A program made the position numbers and the translations under genes. A stretch of DNA of 64,000 nt. It comes from Flavobacteriales bacterium (GTDB lineage: Bacteria; Bacteroidota; Bacteroidia; UBA10329). The notes under the pieces were generated by a model. It was given only the letters and a program-made list of their open reading frames with translations, was not told the DNA's origin and did not search any database. The stretch spans positions 123,871 to 187,870 of the forward strand of contig JAIOYP010000001.1 of the NCBI GenBank assembly GCA_021741155.1. The letters are read 5' to 3'. Shown one piece after another: positions 53,980 through 62,374 of the stretch. How positions within the stretch are numbered: the first letter of the stretch is position 1; the number at the start of each line of letters is the position of its first letter.

Positions 53980-54276
53980 ATGAAAAATTTAGGATTAACA
54001 TTATTGATGATGTTGTTCATTGGCGTTGGAACGTCTATGGCACAAGACAAAAAAGCTGCTGCAGATTCTGATGCTGCTGTAAAAACGGAGGTTTCGGCTG
54101 ATAAGAAATGTGATGCAAGTGCTAAGAAAGCTTGTTGTGCAGGTAAAGCAGGAGTAGATGCCAACGGAAAGGCATGTACAGGAGAGACTAAGGCTGCTTG
54201 TGAACCAGGATGCGAAAAGGCTTGCTGTTCTGCTGATGCAGGAAAAGCAAAGAAATCTGCTGCTCCTAAAAAGTAA
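53980..54276 (+). CDS. Small secreted Ala/Lys/Cys-rich protein
   Basis: 98 residues. The signal peptide MKNLGLTLLMMLFIGVGTSMAQ is followed by a mature part of about 76 residues made mostly of Ala, Lys, Asp and eight Cys, arranged KKC, ACC, KAC, AAC, GC, ACC. There is no globular hydrophobic core. The cysteine pairs suggest disulfides or metal binding, as in metallothionein-like proteins, though this is composition only. Own promoter and strong terminator, so monocistronic and perhaps well expressed. Confidence 0.72.
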   Translation: MKNLGLTLLMMLFIGVGTSMAQDKKAAADSDAAVKTEVSADKKCDASAKKACCAGKAGVDANGKACTGETKAACEPGCEKACCSADAGKAKKSAAPKK

Positions 54277-54295
54277 TTCCCTTTAACGGGTATAT

Positions 54296-54328
54296 AAAAA
54301 AGGCCTCGCATTTGTGAGGCCTTTTTTT
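54296..54328 (+). terminator. Strong terminator after the Cys-rich gene
   Basis: AAAAAGGCCTC / GAGGCCTTTTT with a 7-base loop and seven T. Confidence 0.9.
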
Positions 54329-54340
54329 GTGGCTATCGAT

Positions 54341-54441
54341 GAAGTCGATTTTAGATTTTAGAAGTACGATTTTAGATTTTGACGGATACTGGGTCATGGA
54401 ACGCGGATTGAACAGATTAGACTGATAAAAAACTGATTTGT
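54341..54441. repeat. Cluster of short intergenic repeats
   Basis: Two tandem units GAAGT(A)CGATTTTAGATTTT (54341 and 54361, period about 21) are followed by a degenerate array of GCGGATT / ACAGATTAG / ACTGAT words at 54399-54441. Non-coding. These sit between a terminator and the end of the convergent subtilase gene. Confidence 0.55.
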
Positions 54442-54480
54442 CGCTATGCTCTAGGATTTACTTATCTCTAATCAACTACT

Positions 54481-57096
54481 TCACTGCTTGATGAATCGCT
54501 TCACCACCGTGCCGTTCTCTGTACTCAGTTCTAAGAAGTAGAGTCCTGATTGTAGGTTTTCTGTGTGCAGTGTCAGACGTTTGTCGTTTTGAACCAAGGC
54601 TATAGCAATTCGCTGACCAAGCACATCATAGACTTTTACATCGTTTAGCTTACCTACCATTTCTGACCACGAAACAAATAGCGTAGAAGCAGTGGGGTTC
54701 GGATACACCCGCACTTCATTATTAAGTTCTGTCACCGACTCAGGTTCAGAATCGCCTACAAACACCTTCACGTTATCAATGTAAAGGTCGTTGCCTTTGC
54801 CGTTCTGGCTTTCAAATTTGATGAGGATGTCTTCGCCAGCAAAGGCAGAAAGGTTTACCGAATCTCTTCGCCAATCTGTTTCTAGCTCAGGTTCAAAATT
54901 GGGTGTGCGTTCTGCCGTGGTGCTCAGGTCATCTCCGCCCTTGCGATATACTTCTGTATTGAAGTTGGCGCCACAATCCGTAGAAGCATAAATGGTAAGC
55001 GTATCGCTAGAAGTAGCGCTCAACGACCATTTCTGATACGCCACATCAAACACCAACCAAACGTTTTCGGTTGTATTCGGAATTTGGAGCGTATTGCTCA
55101 CCAAGCCATCCAACTGCCCATCGCGAGGATTGTAGGTGTAGCACTGCACGGTTGCCGAATAGTTGCTCCAGTTGAGACCAACCGTAGCAACGGTATCCCA
55201 TGTGGTACTGCCATCTGGGTTTTGCACAAACCAAACTTGCGGGTCGAAACCAGCTTCAAATCCTTCTACAAATGGGAGCGATTGCGCTTCTCTTCTGTTG
55301 AAGGTGAAATGCCAACGGTTGTTGTAAAGGTCGTATTCATTCGATTGTCCCGAAATGGATGTAAGCACATTCAAACCAAGGTTTCCGAATTGGGTAGTGG
55401 TGATGGTTGGCAGCACAACCGTTGCCGAATTGCCCGGAAGCAACGTTCCTGTCCAGCTATGGTTTTGGGTTCCTTGCCCGTTGATGTCGTAGACAAAATC
55501 AACTGCCGTAATGGTATTGGCGCCCAAGTTGGTGATTACTGTAGTAGGTTCGATGGCGTTGCTGCACGTAAAACCCTGAATGGCTGGGTTGGGCAGTATT
55601 TCTACGGCAAGGTCCCATGCTATTGTATTCGGGTCAACGGGCGTATTGGTTTGCGAAAGGTGTTGGAAGGCGGCATACACATCAATAATACCACGGCCAT
55701 AGACGTTATCCTCACCCACATCGCCAAGGTCAACCGCTGTGAGGTAGAGCGCCCACAGCAAATCTTCTCCCGTGAGGTACGGAAAAGCCTCTTTTAGCAA
55801 CAGCACCGCTCCCGAAACGTGAGGTGCCGCCATACTCGTTCCCGAAATTGTGTTGAATTCGTTTTGTCCCCAAGCAGAGCGCACGTTTTGCCCCGGTGCT
55901 ACTACTTCTGGATGAATCTCTAAAGCAGAAACACCTCCGCTCGGACATTGCGTTGGACCGATGGTAGAGAAGTTGCTAATGGGGTAGGGGAAGCTCACAT
56001 TTCCGTTGATGCTGCCTACCGAAAAGGTATTTACTTCGGATGTATTGATGCGCTGAGGGGCATTTACAGTGGTGTTGTTGGGGCCCGAGTTTCCACCAGA
56101 GAAAACGTTGGCAATTCCTGCGGCTTCAATGGCATTCATCAAATTAACCACAAACCCACCGCATTGCACGGTATCTGGGTCATCGCGCCAGCGCCAGCTG
56201 TTGTTTATCACATCTGGAATGTCGTTGCTGGTGTTGATATCTCCATCCGGATTAAGCGCCCATTCAAACGCCCCAATCATATCCGCCAAAGGCGGAAGGG
56301 CCTCTACCGTGCTGGTTACAAAATCGTTGGCAATCCAGTAGGAACCGAACGCCACGCCAATGGTGTCTTGCGTTTCCTCAATCAACCCCGCCATGGTACC
56401 CAAGGTGTGCGTGCCGTGGTCGCTTACGTTACCGTTGGGCGTATTGCTGAAATAGCCGTACCAGCACTGATTCATTGGGAAGCGGTGTGCTAAGAATCTA
56501 TCTGCGAAAGCAGGATGCGTGGGCCAAACACCCGTATCGTAATCATACACCATGCGGCCACGTCCTGTGTAGCCCAACGCCCACATGGCAGGGGCATTGA
56601 TGGCTGCCAGTCCAGGTTCGATACCGCTAGGCGAACGTTGCTGCTGTTCTTCCCCTCTAATAATAGGGTCGTGCGGTAGGATGGCGGCATCTTCGAGGTC
56701 AATAAGTGCCACGCCATTCATAGCAACCAAGGCTTGGATGGTTGCTGCGTTGGCTTCTAGTATCAGCATGTTTACCACCCAAAAAGAGCGGAGGTTGCGG
56801 AAGCCATTAGGATGTTCTACTTCAAGTTTATGGAGAACAGGCTGCTGAGAAAGTTCAGCTTGCATTTGCAGTTGCGAGATAACCGCCTTTGGGCGTTCTT
56901 CTACCGCCAAGCGCTGCTGTTTAAACGCATGGTTGAGCGCATAGCAATCTACGTTATCGGTAAATTCTACGCGAATGCGATGAAACGACTGAGCAGATTC
57001 ATTTGCTAACGCCTCGTGCAGTTTTGAACTAATCTGCGAAAAGACATGTGATGATAAAAGGAATAGTGAAGCAAAAAGAAGTGAGAACGAACGCAT
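54481..57096 (-). CDS. Subtilisin-like (S8) serine protease with T9SS sorting domain
   Basis: 871 residues. Signal peptide MRSFSLLFASLFLLSSHVFSQ fixes the start; upstream starts would bury it. A propeptide-like N-terminal part (about 25-150) is followed by the S8 domain with catalytic triad Asp187 (YDYDTGVW), His227 (DHGTHTLGTMAG) and Ser421 (GTSMAAPHVSG), plus the oxyanion region VFSGGNSGPNN. C-terminal beta domains include a MAM/jelly-roll-like part (SLPFVEGFEAG). The type A T9SS sorting domain (VRVYPNPTASTLFVSW, GLYFLELSTENGTVVKRFIKQ) ends it. Secreted or surface-bound protease, probably nutrient-related. Confidence 0.94.
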   Translation of the reverse strand: MRSFSLLFASLFLLSSHVFSQISSKLHEALANESAQSFHRIRVEFTDNVDCYALNHAFKQQRLAVEERPKAVISQLQMQAELSQQPVLHKLEVEHPNGFRNLRSFWVVNMLILEANAATIQALVAMNGVALIDLEDAAILPHDPIIRGEEQQQRSPSGIEPGLAAINAPAMWALGYTGRGRMVYDYDTGVWPTHPAFADRFLAHRFPMNQCWYGYFSNTPNGNVSDHGTHTLGTMAGLIEETQDTIGVAFGSYWIANDFVTSTVEALPPLADMIGAFEWALNPDGDINTSNDIPDVINNSWRWRDDPDTVQCGGFVVNLMNAIEAAGIANVFSGGNSGPNNTTVNAPQRINTSEVNTFSVGSINGNVSFPYPISNFSTIGPTQCPSGGVSALEIHPEVVAPGQNVRSAWGQNEFNTISGTSMAAPHVSGAVLLLKEAFPYLTGEDLLWALYLTAVDLGDVGEDNVYGRGIIDVYAAFQHLSQTNTPVDPNTIAWDLAVEILPNPAIQGFTCSNAIEPTTVITNLGANTITAVDFVYDINGQGTQNHSWTGTLLPGNSATVVLPTITTTQFGNLGLNVLTSISGQSNEYDLYNNRWHFTFNRREAQSLPFVEGFEAGFDPQVWFVQNPDGSTTWDTVATVGLNWSNYSATVQCYTYNPRDGQLDGLVSNTLQIPNTTENVWLVFDVAYQKWSLSATSSDTLTIYASTDCGANFNTEVYRKGGDDLSTTAERTPNFEPELETDWRRDSVNLSAFAGEDILIKFESQNGKGNDLYIDNVKVFVGDSEPESVTELNNEVRVYPNPTASTLFVSWSEMVGKLNDVKVYDVLGQRIAIALVQNDKRLTLHTENLQSGLYFLELSTENGTVVKRFIKQ

Positions 57097-57258
57097 AGAA
57101 AGTAGTTTGATGGTAAAGCTACTATATGAGTTGAAAGTGGGTGAGAAGTGAATTATCTCATGGCGCACTGTCAGCCAAACTATCACAGCCCTGAAATGTT
57201 CTTTTTCTAATTTCAAGTCCTGATATTACGGTCAACAACAATAGATTATTTCTGCGTC

Positions 57259-58866
57259 ATGAAAAAACTGATTTTCATTCACTTACTGATGTTCTCTATG
57301 TTCGAGCTTCATGCTCAAACCTTTCTAGTAACCGATTACGGTGCCGTTGGCGATGGTTCAACCATAAACACATCGTCAATCCAAGCTGCTATTGACGATT
57401 GCAATGCCAACGGTGGTGGCGATGTACTGCTGACGGGAGGCGATTTCCTAACGGGTACCGTTTATTTGAAAAGCAATGTGATGCTGCGCATTGATGCAGG
57501 CGCAAAGTTGCTTGGTAGCACCTTCATTTCTGATTATCCCGATACCATGCCGCAGTTGCCCACCTATGTGAACACCTATACCAAAAAATCGCTGATTTAT
57601 GCTGAAGGGCAAGAAAACATCGGGTTGATAGGAGAAGGAACGTTAGACGGTCAGGGTTCATCCTTTTTGGGTTCGAGCGAGCGGCCATTTGGCTTCCGAT
57701 TCGTGTCGTGTTCCAATGTGCTGGTGGAGGACCTGAGGTTACGTAATTCAGCTTTTTGGATGATGCACAATTTCGACATCGACTCACTCATCATCCGAAA
57801 TGTGGACATCAATAACCTTACAAACAGCAATAATGATGGATTGAGTGTAGATGGCTGCCGCAATGTGCTTATTGAAAACTGCACGGTCGATTGCAACGAT
57901 GATCCGCTAGTGTTGAAGACAACGGGGCCTGCCAATTGCGAGAATGTGGAGGTGCGCAATTGCACCTTGGCTACATGGGCTCGCGCCATTAAGATTGGTA
58001 GCGAAACGCATGCAGGTTTTAAAAACATTCACATTCATGATATAACGGTGGAATGGAGTTCGTTGTCGTTTCCGCCATTCGTTGGAGTGGGGACTTGCGG
58101 CATCAATCTGGCCATTGTTGATGGAGGTTATATGGAAAATGTAGTGGTTGAGAATGTAGAAATGGAAGGCATCGAAACAGCCATCATGATTCGGTTGGGC
58201 AATCGTGGACGTGTTTGGGAAGACGGACTGCCAGCACCAGCTGTCGGATATTTAAAGGATGTAGTTATTCGAAACGTAAATGCTACGGTTGAAAACAATA
58301 TTACCTCAACCATTACGGGCATTCCGGGGTTTTATGCCGAGAATATCTCGTTGGAGGATATTACCATCAATTTTCCGGGTGGTGCGAGCAATCCTGGATC
58401 GAGTTTCGTTGTTCCTGAGAATGAAAATGCTAAGCCAGACAACGATATTTTCGGTTCAACATTACCTTCTTATGGTCTGTATGTGCGCCACCTGGACAGC
58501 CTTCAGTTGACCAACGTCTGTTTTAATTGGGATGATTCGGATGCGCGACCAGGAATTATTATGGATGATGTAACCAATACACCTGCGTATGTGGTTGCTG
58601 GAAGTAATGGCGGTTGTGTACAACTCGCTTCAGGTGTTGAAGAACAGGAAAGTCTCGCTTCATTTTGGGTGGATGTCAACGGAGTTTTTCATTGTCCGAA
58701 TGTCACTTCAATTATGACCTTAGAAGTCTTTAATTCCCTTGGTCAGGTCATTCTATCCAAGACAAAAGTGAAACTTATGGAAGACTTTTCTAACCTAGAT
58801 TCAGGCGTTTACGTGGTGGCACTTCGCGATGGAAATGCGCAGCGAGCAGTTCGGTTTGTAAGATGA
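57259..58866 (+). CDS. GH28-like parallel beta-helix protein with T9SS tail
   Basis: 535 residues. Signal peptide MKKLIFIHLLMFSMFELHAQ, then the pectate-lyase/polygalacturonase start (DYGAVGDGSTINTSSIQAAIDDCNANGGG) and a right-handed beta-helix. The GH28 acidic positions are recognisable: NNDGLSVDGCRNVLIENC and DCNDDPLVLK. The usual catalytic His region reads ARAIKIGSETHAG. A short T9SS-type tail (SGVYVVALRDGNAQRAVRFVR) ends it. Likely a secreted pectin- or algal-polysaccharide hydrolase. Divergent from the T9SS subtilase, with 162 bases between the chosen starts. Confidence 0.88.
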   Translation: MKKLIFIHLLMFSMFELHAQTFLVTDYGAVGDGSTINTSSIQAAIDDCNANGGGDVLLTGGDFLTGTVYLKSNVMLRIDAGAKLLGSTFISDYPDTMPQLPTYVNTYTKKSLIYAEGQENIGLIGEGTLDGQGSSFLGSSERPFGFRFVSCSNVLVEDLRLRNSAFWMMHNFDIDSLIIRNVDINNLTNSNNDGLSVDGCRNVLIENCTVDCNDDPLVLKTTGPANCENVEVRNCTLATWARAIKIGSETHAGFKNIHIHDITVEWSSLSFPPFVGVGTCGINLAIVDGGYMENVVVENVEMEGIETAIMIRLGNRGRVWEDGLPAPAVGYLKDVVIRNVNATVENNITSTITGIPGFYAENISLEDITINFPGGASNPGSSFVVPENENAKPDNDIFGSTLPSYGLYVRHLDSLQLTNVCFNWDDSDARPGIIMDDVTNTPAYVVAGSNGGCVQLASGVEEQESLASFWVDVNGVFHCPNVTSIMTLEVFNSLGQVILSKTKVKLMEDFSNLDSGVYVVALRDGNAQRAVRFVR

Positions 58867-58881
58867 TGAACTTAGTGCGTC

Positions 58882-59292
58882 TTATCCGTACTTATTAATC
58901 GAATGCGGGTCGTTATTATCCTGCTCAATCGCATCTTTTACTGTTTCGATACGCTTGGCAATCAATGCCAATTCTGGATGACCATTGCGCTTTAGCCATT
59001 CAAATGCTGCTTCGTCTCCATCTCCAACCAATGCCATTTTCGCTAGTGGAGCGTAGCCACTTTTCTCCAACCACATCACGGCTTTTTTGTCTCCTTCGGC
59101 ACCCGTGATGGTTGCCATCAGATGTTGATACCCATTTTTCATCAGCCACGTACGGGCATCTTCATTATGATAGAGCGCAAAAACGAACAGACCCAATTCC
59201 TTGTAGTCGTTTGCAATGAGCCAATCGCGGATTTTCTTGTTGCCTCCGATGGCCTCGGCCCACGCCATCAATATTTTAGCTGGATAGAGCAT
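58882..59292 (-). CDS. Small helical-repeat protein, unknown
   Basis: 136 residues made of about four 27-residue units sharing the pattern DxxAxxWLxKNGYxxLAxxxxA: KKIRDWLIANDYKELGLFVFAL, DARTWLMKNGYQHLMATI, KAVMWLEKSGYAPLAKMA, AAFEWLKRNGHPELALIA. Soluble, all-helical, and likely an alpha-solenoid-like binding protein. I cannot name the family. Confidence 0.72.
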   Translation of the reverse strand: MLYPAKILMAWAEAIGGNKKIRDWLIANDYKELGLFVFALYHNEDARTWLMKNGYQHLMATITGAEGDKKAVMWLEKSGYAPLAKMALVGDGDEAAFEWLKRNGHPELALIAKRIETVKDAIEQDNNDPHSINKYG

Positions 59293-59344
59293 TCAATTAA
59301 AAATTAAGAATGATGAATTAATAATTGAGTTTTTAGTGGCCGCA

Positions 59345-59632
59345 TCAGACAATATTAATTACAATGAAAACGACAAGTATCAGAGCAAGTGCGCTGCCTG
59401 AGAAAGTTGAAAGCCATGTTTGCAGTGTTCCTTTGGTAGTGAGTTTGCTCAATTTGGAGAGGAGGGTTTGAAATGCCCAGAATACGGCTACATACATGAC
59501 GAATGCTAACCAACTGTCCCACTCCAACATCCAGTTGAAGTTGTAGTTGCCTTCGTCAATGTAGCAGAGGAAGAGGGTGAGCGCCACGGCTGTTATCAGA
59601 TGTACTTTCACTTCTTTGGAGACCTTATTCAT
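59345..59632 (-). CDS. Small three-helix membrane protein, unknown
   Basis: 95 residues with three hydrophobic segments (about 10-24, 38-56 and 74-94) and a basic loop (SKLSKLTTKG) between the second and third. Unrecognised. Same direction as its neighbours but with gaps on both sides. Confidence 0.6.
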   Translation of the reverse strand: MNKVSKEVKVHLITAVALTLFLCYIDEGNYNFNWMLEWDSWLAFVMYVAVFWAFQTLLSKLSKLTTKGTLQTWLSTFSGSALALILVVFIVINIV

Positions 59633-59683
59633 GATGTGAGTTTGACCTACTATACGAACGGACGACTTGAAAATTGTGTGTGC

Positions 59684-60844
59684 CTAAGGCAAATTCTTCA
59701 ACAGGAATCGCTTCATGTTTTCTCCCATAATGCCACGAATTTCTTCTTCCGTAAAACCCTGTTTCAGCATTTCTTCTACCAGAAGATTGAATCCCGTGCA
59801 ATCGAATTGCGTGGTGACCGAACCATCGTAATCAGAACCCAAGGCCACGTATTCATACCCAACCAAGTTCTTCACGTATTTCATGGTGTTTACAATCACT
59901 TCGGGCGATGTGCCACCAATTGCCTCTGGGAAAAATGCGACTCCGATTAATCCGCCTGTGGCTGCAATGCCTTTCAAATGCTTGTCGGAAAGATTGCGAG
60001 GCGAATTGAGCGTGCCTTTTACGCCAGTGTGAGAAGTGAGGATTGGTTTTGTGGTCATAGCCAATACATCATCCACAATGGCTTCGGACGAATGCGCCAC
60101 ATCGATAATCATTCCGAGCTCGTTCATGCGAGTCACCACTTGCTTTCCGAAATCGGTCAATCCAGCGCCCGAAACACCATGAGCAGAACCTCCCAATTCA
60201 TTATCGAAGAAATGGGTTGGCCCCATCATTCTCACGCCAGCATCCCAAAGCTTATCTACGTTTTCGAGGTTTCCTTCTAAGCAATGACCTCCTTCTACGC
60301 CTAAATAACCAGCAGCAAGCTGGCGGTTTGCGCTTCGCGCTTTTAGGAATGCTTCAAATTCAGCCTTATCGTGTACCACCACAAATTTTCCATCCGATTT
60401 TTTTGCGAAACCATGCAATGCCTCGCATTGGTCAATGGCGCGTTCATACAAACTGAACCAACTATCCATTCCACGACCTTGCGCAATAACCAACGAAGTG
60501 ATGTTGTCCGTTTCGGCCGTGTTCTCCTGCATGTTTTGCCCCTTGGGCGATTTGCTCACAATGGTAAAGGCTTGCATGGCCATGTTCCCTTCCAACATGC
60601 GCGGAATATCCACTTGTCCGTGGTCGTTTCGCTTAAGGAGGTTTCGTTTCCAAAGCAAGGCATCGCAATGCAAATCGCCTACAAAATCGAGGTCGTTGAA
60701 AAGCGTTTGCGCTTTTTCAGAAACGGTGTAAGGGCCTTTCTCAATCATAGGATTGAACTGATTGTCGAGGATGGAGGGCGCGATGAGCGTGATTATCCAA
60801 TAGAGTAGCACCAGTGCGCCAAGGATATAAGCCAGTTTTTTCAT
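59684..60844 (-). CDS. Membrane dipeptidase (peptidase family M19)
   Basis: A 386-residue zinc dipeptidase anchored by an N-terminal helix (LAYILGALVLLYWIITLIAP). Renal-dipeptidase motifs: VGDLHCD (HxD ligands), GVEGGHCLEGN (bridging Glu), IDVAHSSEA and LTSHTGVKG (His ligands), RNLSDKHLK, and GSDYDG. Cleaves dipeptides, including D-amino-acid ones, outside the cytoplasm. A -7 box lies 5 bases before the ATG. Confidence 0.93.
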   Translation of the reverse strand: MKKLAYILGALVLLYWIITLIAPSILDNQFNPMIEKGPYTVSEKAQTLFNDLDFVGDLHCDALLWKRNLLKRNDHGQVDIPRMLEGNMAMQAFTIVSKSPKGQNMQENTAETDNITSLVIAQGRGMDSWFSLYERAIDQCEALHGFAKKSDGKFVVVHDKAEFEAFLKARSANRQLAAGYLGVEGGHCLEGNLENVDKLWDAGVRMMGPTHFFDNELGGSAHGVSGAGLTDFGKQVVTRMNELGMIIDVAHSSEAIVDDVLAMTTKPILTSHTGVKGTLNSPRNLSDKHLKGIAATGGLIGVAFFPEAIGGTSPEVIVNTMKYVKNLVGYEYVALGSDYDGSVTTQFDCTGFNLLVEEMLKQGFTEEEIRGIMGENMKRFLLKNLP

Positions 60845-60848
60845 GTGT

Positions 60849-60856
60849 CGAAGGTA
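60849..60856 (-). promoter_or_regulatory. -7 box TACCTTCG for the dipeptidase gene
   Basis: TAnnTTTG with one mismatch on the minus strand, 4 bases before the ATG, implying a very short leader. Confidence 0.4.
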
Positions 60857-60903
60857 GCGTATTGGTTAATTTTGAGTTTTAGCAATAAGGATGGAAAGTC
60901 CTC

Positions 60904-60913
60904 GTTTAGGAAC
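60904..60913 (-). promoter_or_regulatory. Third copy of the GTTCCTAAAC motif
   Basis: Minus-strand GTTCCTAAAC within GTGTCGTTCCTAAACGAG, about 60 bases upstream of the dipeptidase start. It lies on the same side of inverted repeat copy B as the corresponding motif lies relative to copy A (20744-20897). Confidence 0.35.
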
Positions 60914-60995
60914 GACACTAAACTTGAACAACCATTTGTTGGTTTGCCCAAAGATGAATGATGGAAACAAATAGCTACTGAAGAACATGTTTTTA

Positions 60996-61083
60996 GCCAC
61001 AGATGCACGGATTTTCTCTGATTTCATGGATGATTTTCGGTTTATCAGTGAAAAAAATCTGTGTGAATCAGTGTATCTGTGGC
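60996..61083 (-). repeat. Intergenic inverted repeat, copy B
   Basis: GCCACAGATGCAC (60996) and GTGTATCTGTGGC (61071-61083) form near-perfect arms. The arms and outer words match copy A at 20744-20843, and the similarity continues past the arm (GTGCATCTGTGGCTAAAA, then CATGTT). It fills the 302-base gap between the dipeptidase and small lipoprotein genes, where no gene is otherwise seen. Confidence 0.75.
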
Positions 61084-61146
61084 TTTTCCATGTCTTTTCG
61101 AAAATTGGTTTGGGTAAACAAGGAAGCAATCATTAAATATTTAACT

Positions 61147-61545
61147 ATGAAATCACGATACATTTTACTCTTCTCAGCCTTAGTTCTTGTGTTCGCTTCT
61201 TGCAAGAAGGAATCGGAAGACCCTACATTGATTAACACCTGGAAATTGATTGAAGTGCTTGCCGACCCAGGCGATGGAAGCGGCACATTTCAGCCCGTGA
61301 CCAGCGATAAAACCATCTCCTTTTTTGCAGACGGAACAGTGACTTCTAATGCAAACTTGTGCCAGATGAGTACGGACACAGGAACAGGTTCTGCGGGCAC
61401 GTACTCTGAAACGGAACTATCCATCACACCCGATAATTGCGGTGTTTCTGCCTTTGTAATGACCTACGAGTTAACTGGTGCTAACCTCATTCTTAACTAC
61501 CCGTGTTTTGAGGCTTGCCGCGAGAAATACGTGGTGGTAGATTAG
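61147..61545 (+). CDS. Small lipocalin-like lipoprotein
   Basis: 132 residues. MKSRYILLFSALVLVFASCKKE is a lipoprotein signal with lipobox VFASC, which fixes the start. The mature part is one beta-rich domain (INTWKLIEVLADPGDGSGTFQPV, ISFFADGTVTSN, GTYSETELSI, LILNYPCFEACREKYVVVD), like the lipocalin-type META/DUF4488-style lipoproteins common in Bacteroidota. Four later cysteines may pair. Function unknown. Confidence 0.8.
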   Translation: MKSRYILLFSALVLVFASCKKESEDPTLINTWKLIEVLADPGDGSGTFQPVTSDKTISFFADGTVTSNANLCQMSTDTGTGSAGTYSETELSITPDNCGVSAFVMTYELTGANLILNYPCFEACREKYVVVD

Positions 61546-61620
61546 TTTTTGATTATCAACTTTCTTCTTATTCAGTTCTTTGATGTTCATCGTGCGGAAC
61601 GGATGAAAACCAGCAGGGCG

Positions 61621-61848
61621 TTAGGCGGCCTTCAGGTTGATGACCTCCAATTCGCTACCATTTTCAATGGCGCGATTGGCTTTTTGTAATACCATTTTGG
61701 TGGTTTCCTTGTCTAAGTAGGCATGGCCGCATTGCTGGCACACGAGTGCAGGTACATGCTTAATGACAATCACTGCCTCTCCCCGTGAACGGGTTATGGT
61801 GGTGTGGCCTTCTTGGCATTCTCCTGTGCGGCAAAGTGAGCAAATCAT
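61621..61848 (-). CDS. YgiT/MqsA-like zinc-finger antitoxin, no partner visible
   Basis: 75 residues. Two CxxC pairs (Cys3-Cys6 and Cys37-Cys40) form the YgiT-type zinc ribbon; the rest is helical (YLDKETTKMVLQKANRAIENG) and ends EVINLKAA. In MqsRA/YgiT modules the toxin gene normally lies directly upstream. Here the upstream 130 bases hold only a fragment of another gene, so this antitoxin looks orphaned. There is no HTH domain, unlike full MqsA. An exact -7 box supports ATG 61848. Confidence 0.78.
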   Translation of the reverse strand: MICSLCRTGECQEGHTTITRSRGEAVIVIKHVPALVCQQCGHAYLDKETTKMVLQKANRAIENGSELEVINLKAA

Positions 61849-61853
61849 GTACA

Positions 61854-61861
61854 CAAATATA
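61854..61861 (-). promoter_or_regulatory. -7 box TATATTTG for the YgiT-like gene
   Basis: Exact TAnnTTTG on the minus strand, 5 bases before the ATG; predicts a leaderless or nearly leaderless transcript. Confidence 0.5.
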
Positions 61862-61871
61862 ATCTCAAGAC

Positions 61872-61950
61872 CGTGGTGCTTTATTTCTTGGCCATCAGAG
61901 GCATAAAGAAGGATGATGCGCTGGTGCGATCGGCAGATAGGTTGCGTTAG
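61872..61950 (+). pseudogene. 3' fragment of a DUF4293-like membrane-protein gene, copy 1
   Basis: Reads VVLYFLAIRGIKKDDALVRSADRLR then TAG, which looks like the last membrane helix and basic tail of a DUF4293-type protein. The first 73 bases match copy 2 (62790-62862) at 68 positions. Nothing upstream on this strand continues the gene. Confidence 0.6.
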
Positions 61951-61980
61951 GCGATGTGGTGAAAAGGGTTTCACACACGG

Positions 61981-62307
61981 TCACGCCACCTTCACAAACT
62001 CATCTTCTAGACGTACATTGAAGTTAATTTCGGCTTTCAACGCCTTGAAAACCTTTAGAATGGTGTCGATGGTGGCACTATTGGCGCTACTTTCAAGTTT
62101 GGAGATCTGTGCTTTTTTGACACCAATCAGTTCTCCCAATTGTTCCTGAGTGAGATGGCGTTCTTTTCGTGCGGCTTTTATCATTCTTCCCAAAACGTCC
62201 ATCCTGAGTTCATACTCATACACATCCCGTTCTTCTGAACCCTCTTTTCCTATGTATCGGTCTTTCATTTCTGAAAGCGTGTAAGTCTTTAGTTCTTTGC
62301 TTGCCAT
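61981..62307 (-). CDS. HigA-type antitoxin, XRE helix-turn-helix
   Basis: 108 residues starting MASKELKTYTLSEMKD. An N-terminal extension precedes a classic XRE helix-turn-helix (about 45-95: LGRMIKAARKERHLTQEQLGELIGVKKAQISKLES). The toxin gene lies upstream, the higBA order in which the antitoxin is second. It probably represses its own operon. Intact. Confidence 0.88.
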   Translation of the reverse strand: MASKELKTYTLSEMKDRYIGKEGSEERDVYEYELRMDVLGRMIKAARKERHLTQEQLGELIGVKKAQISKLESSANSATIDTILKVFKALKAEINFNVRLEDEFVKVA

Positions 62308-62374
62308 ATCACTTGTTTTTACGTTTGTGTTCAAAGTAGTTTTCTCTCAATCTTATTGCACGGTCAATTTCATT

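Noticed and set aside
55084..55797. 237-residue open frame opposite the subtilase
   Set aside because: It lies antisense to the conserved C-terminal part of the protease and has no recognisable domain; the protease frame explains the region.
55948..56493. 181-residue open frame opposite the subtilase catalytic domain
   Set aside because: Antisense to the catalytic His region; no family features.
60866..61129. 87-residue open frame upstream of the dipeptidase
   Set aside because: It runs through inverted repeat copy B and a promoter; no protein features.
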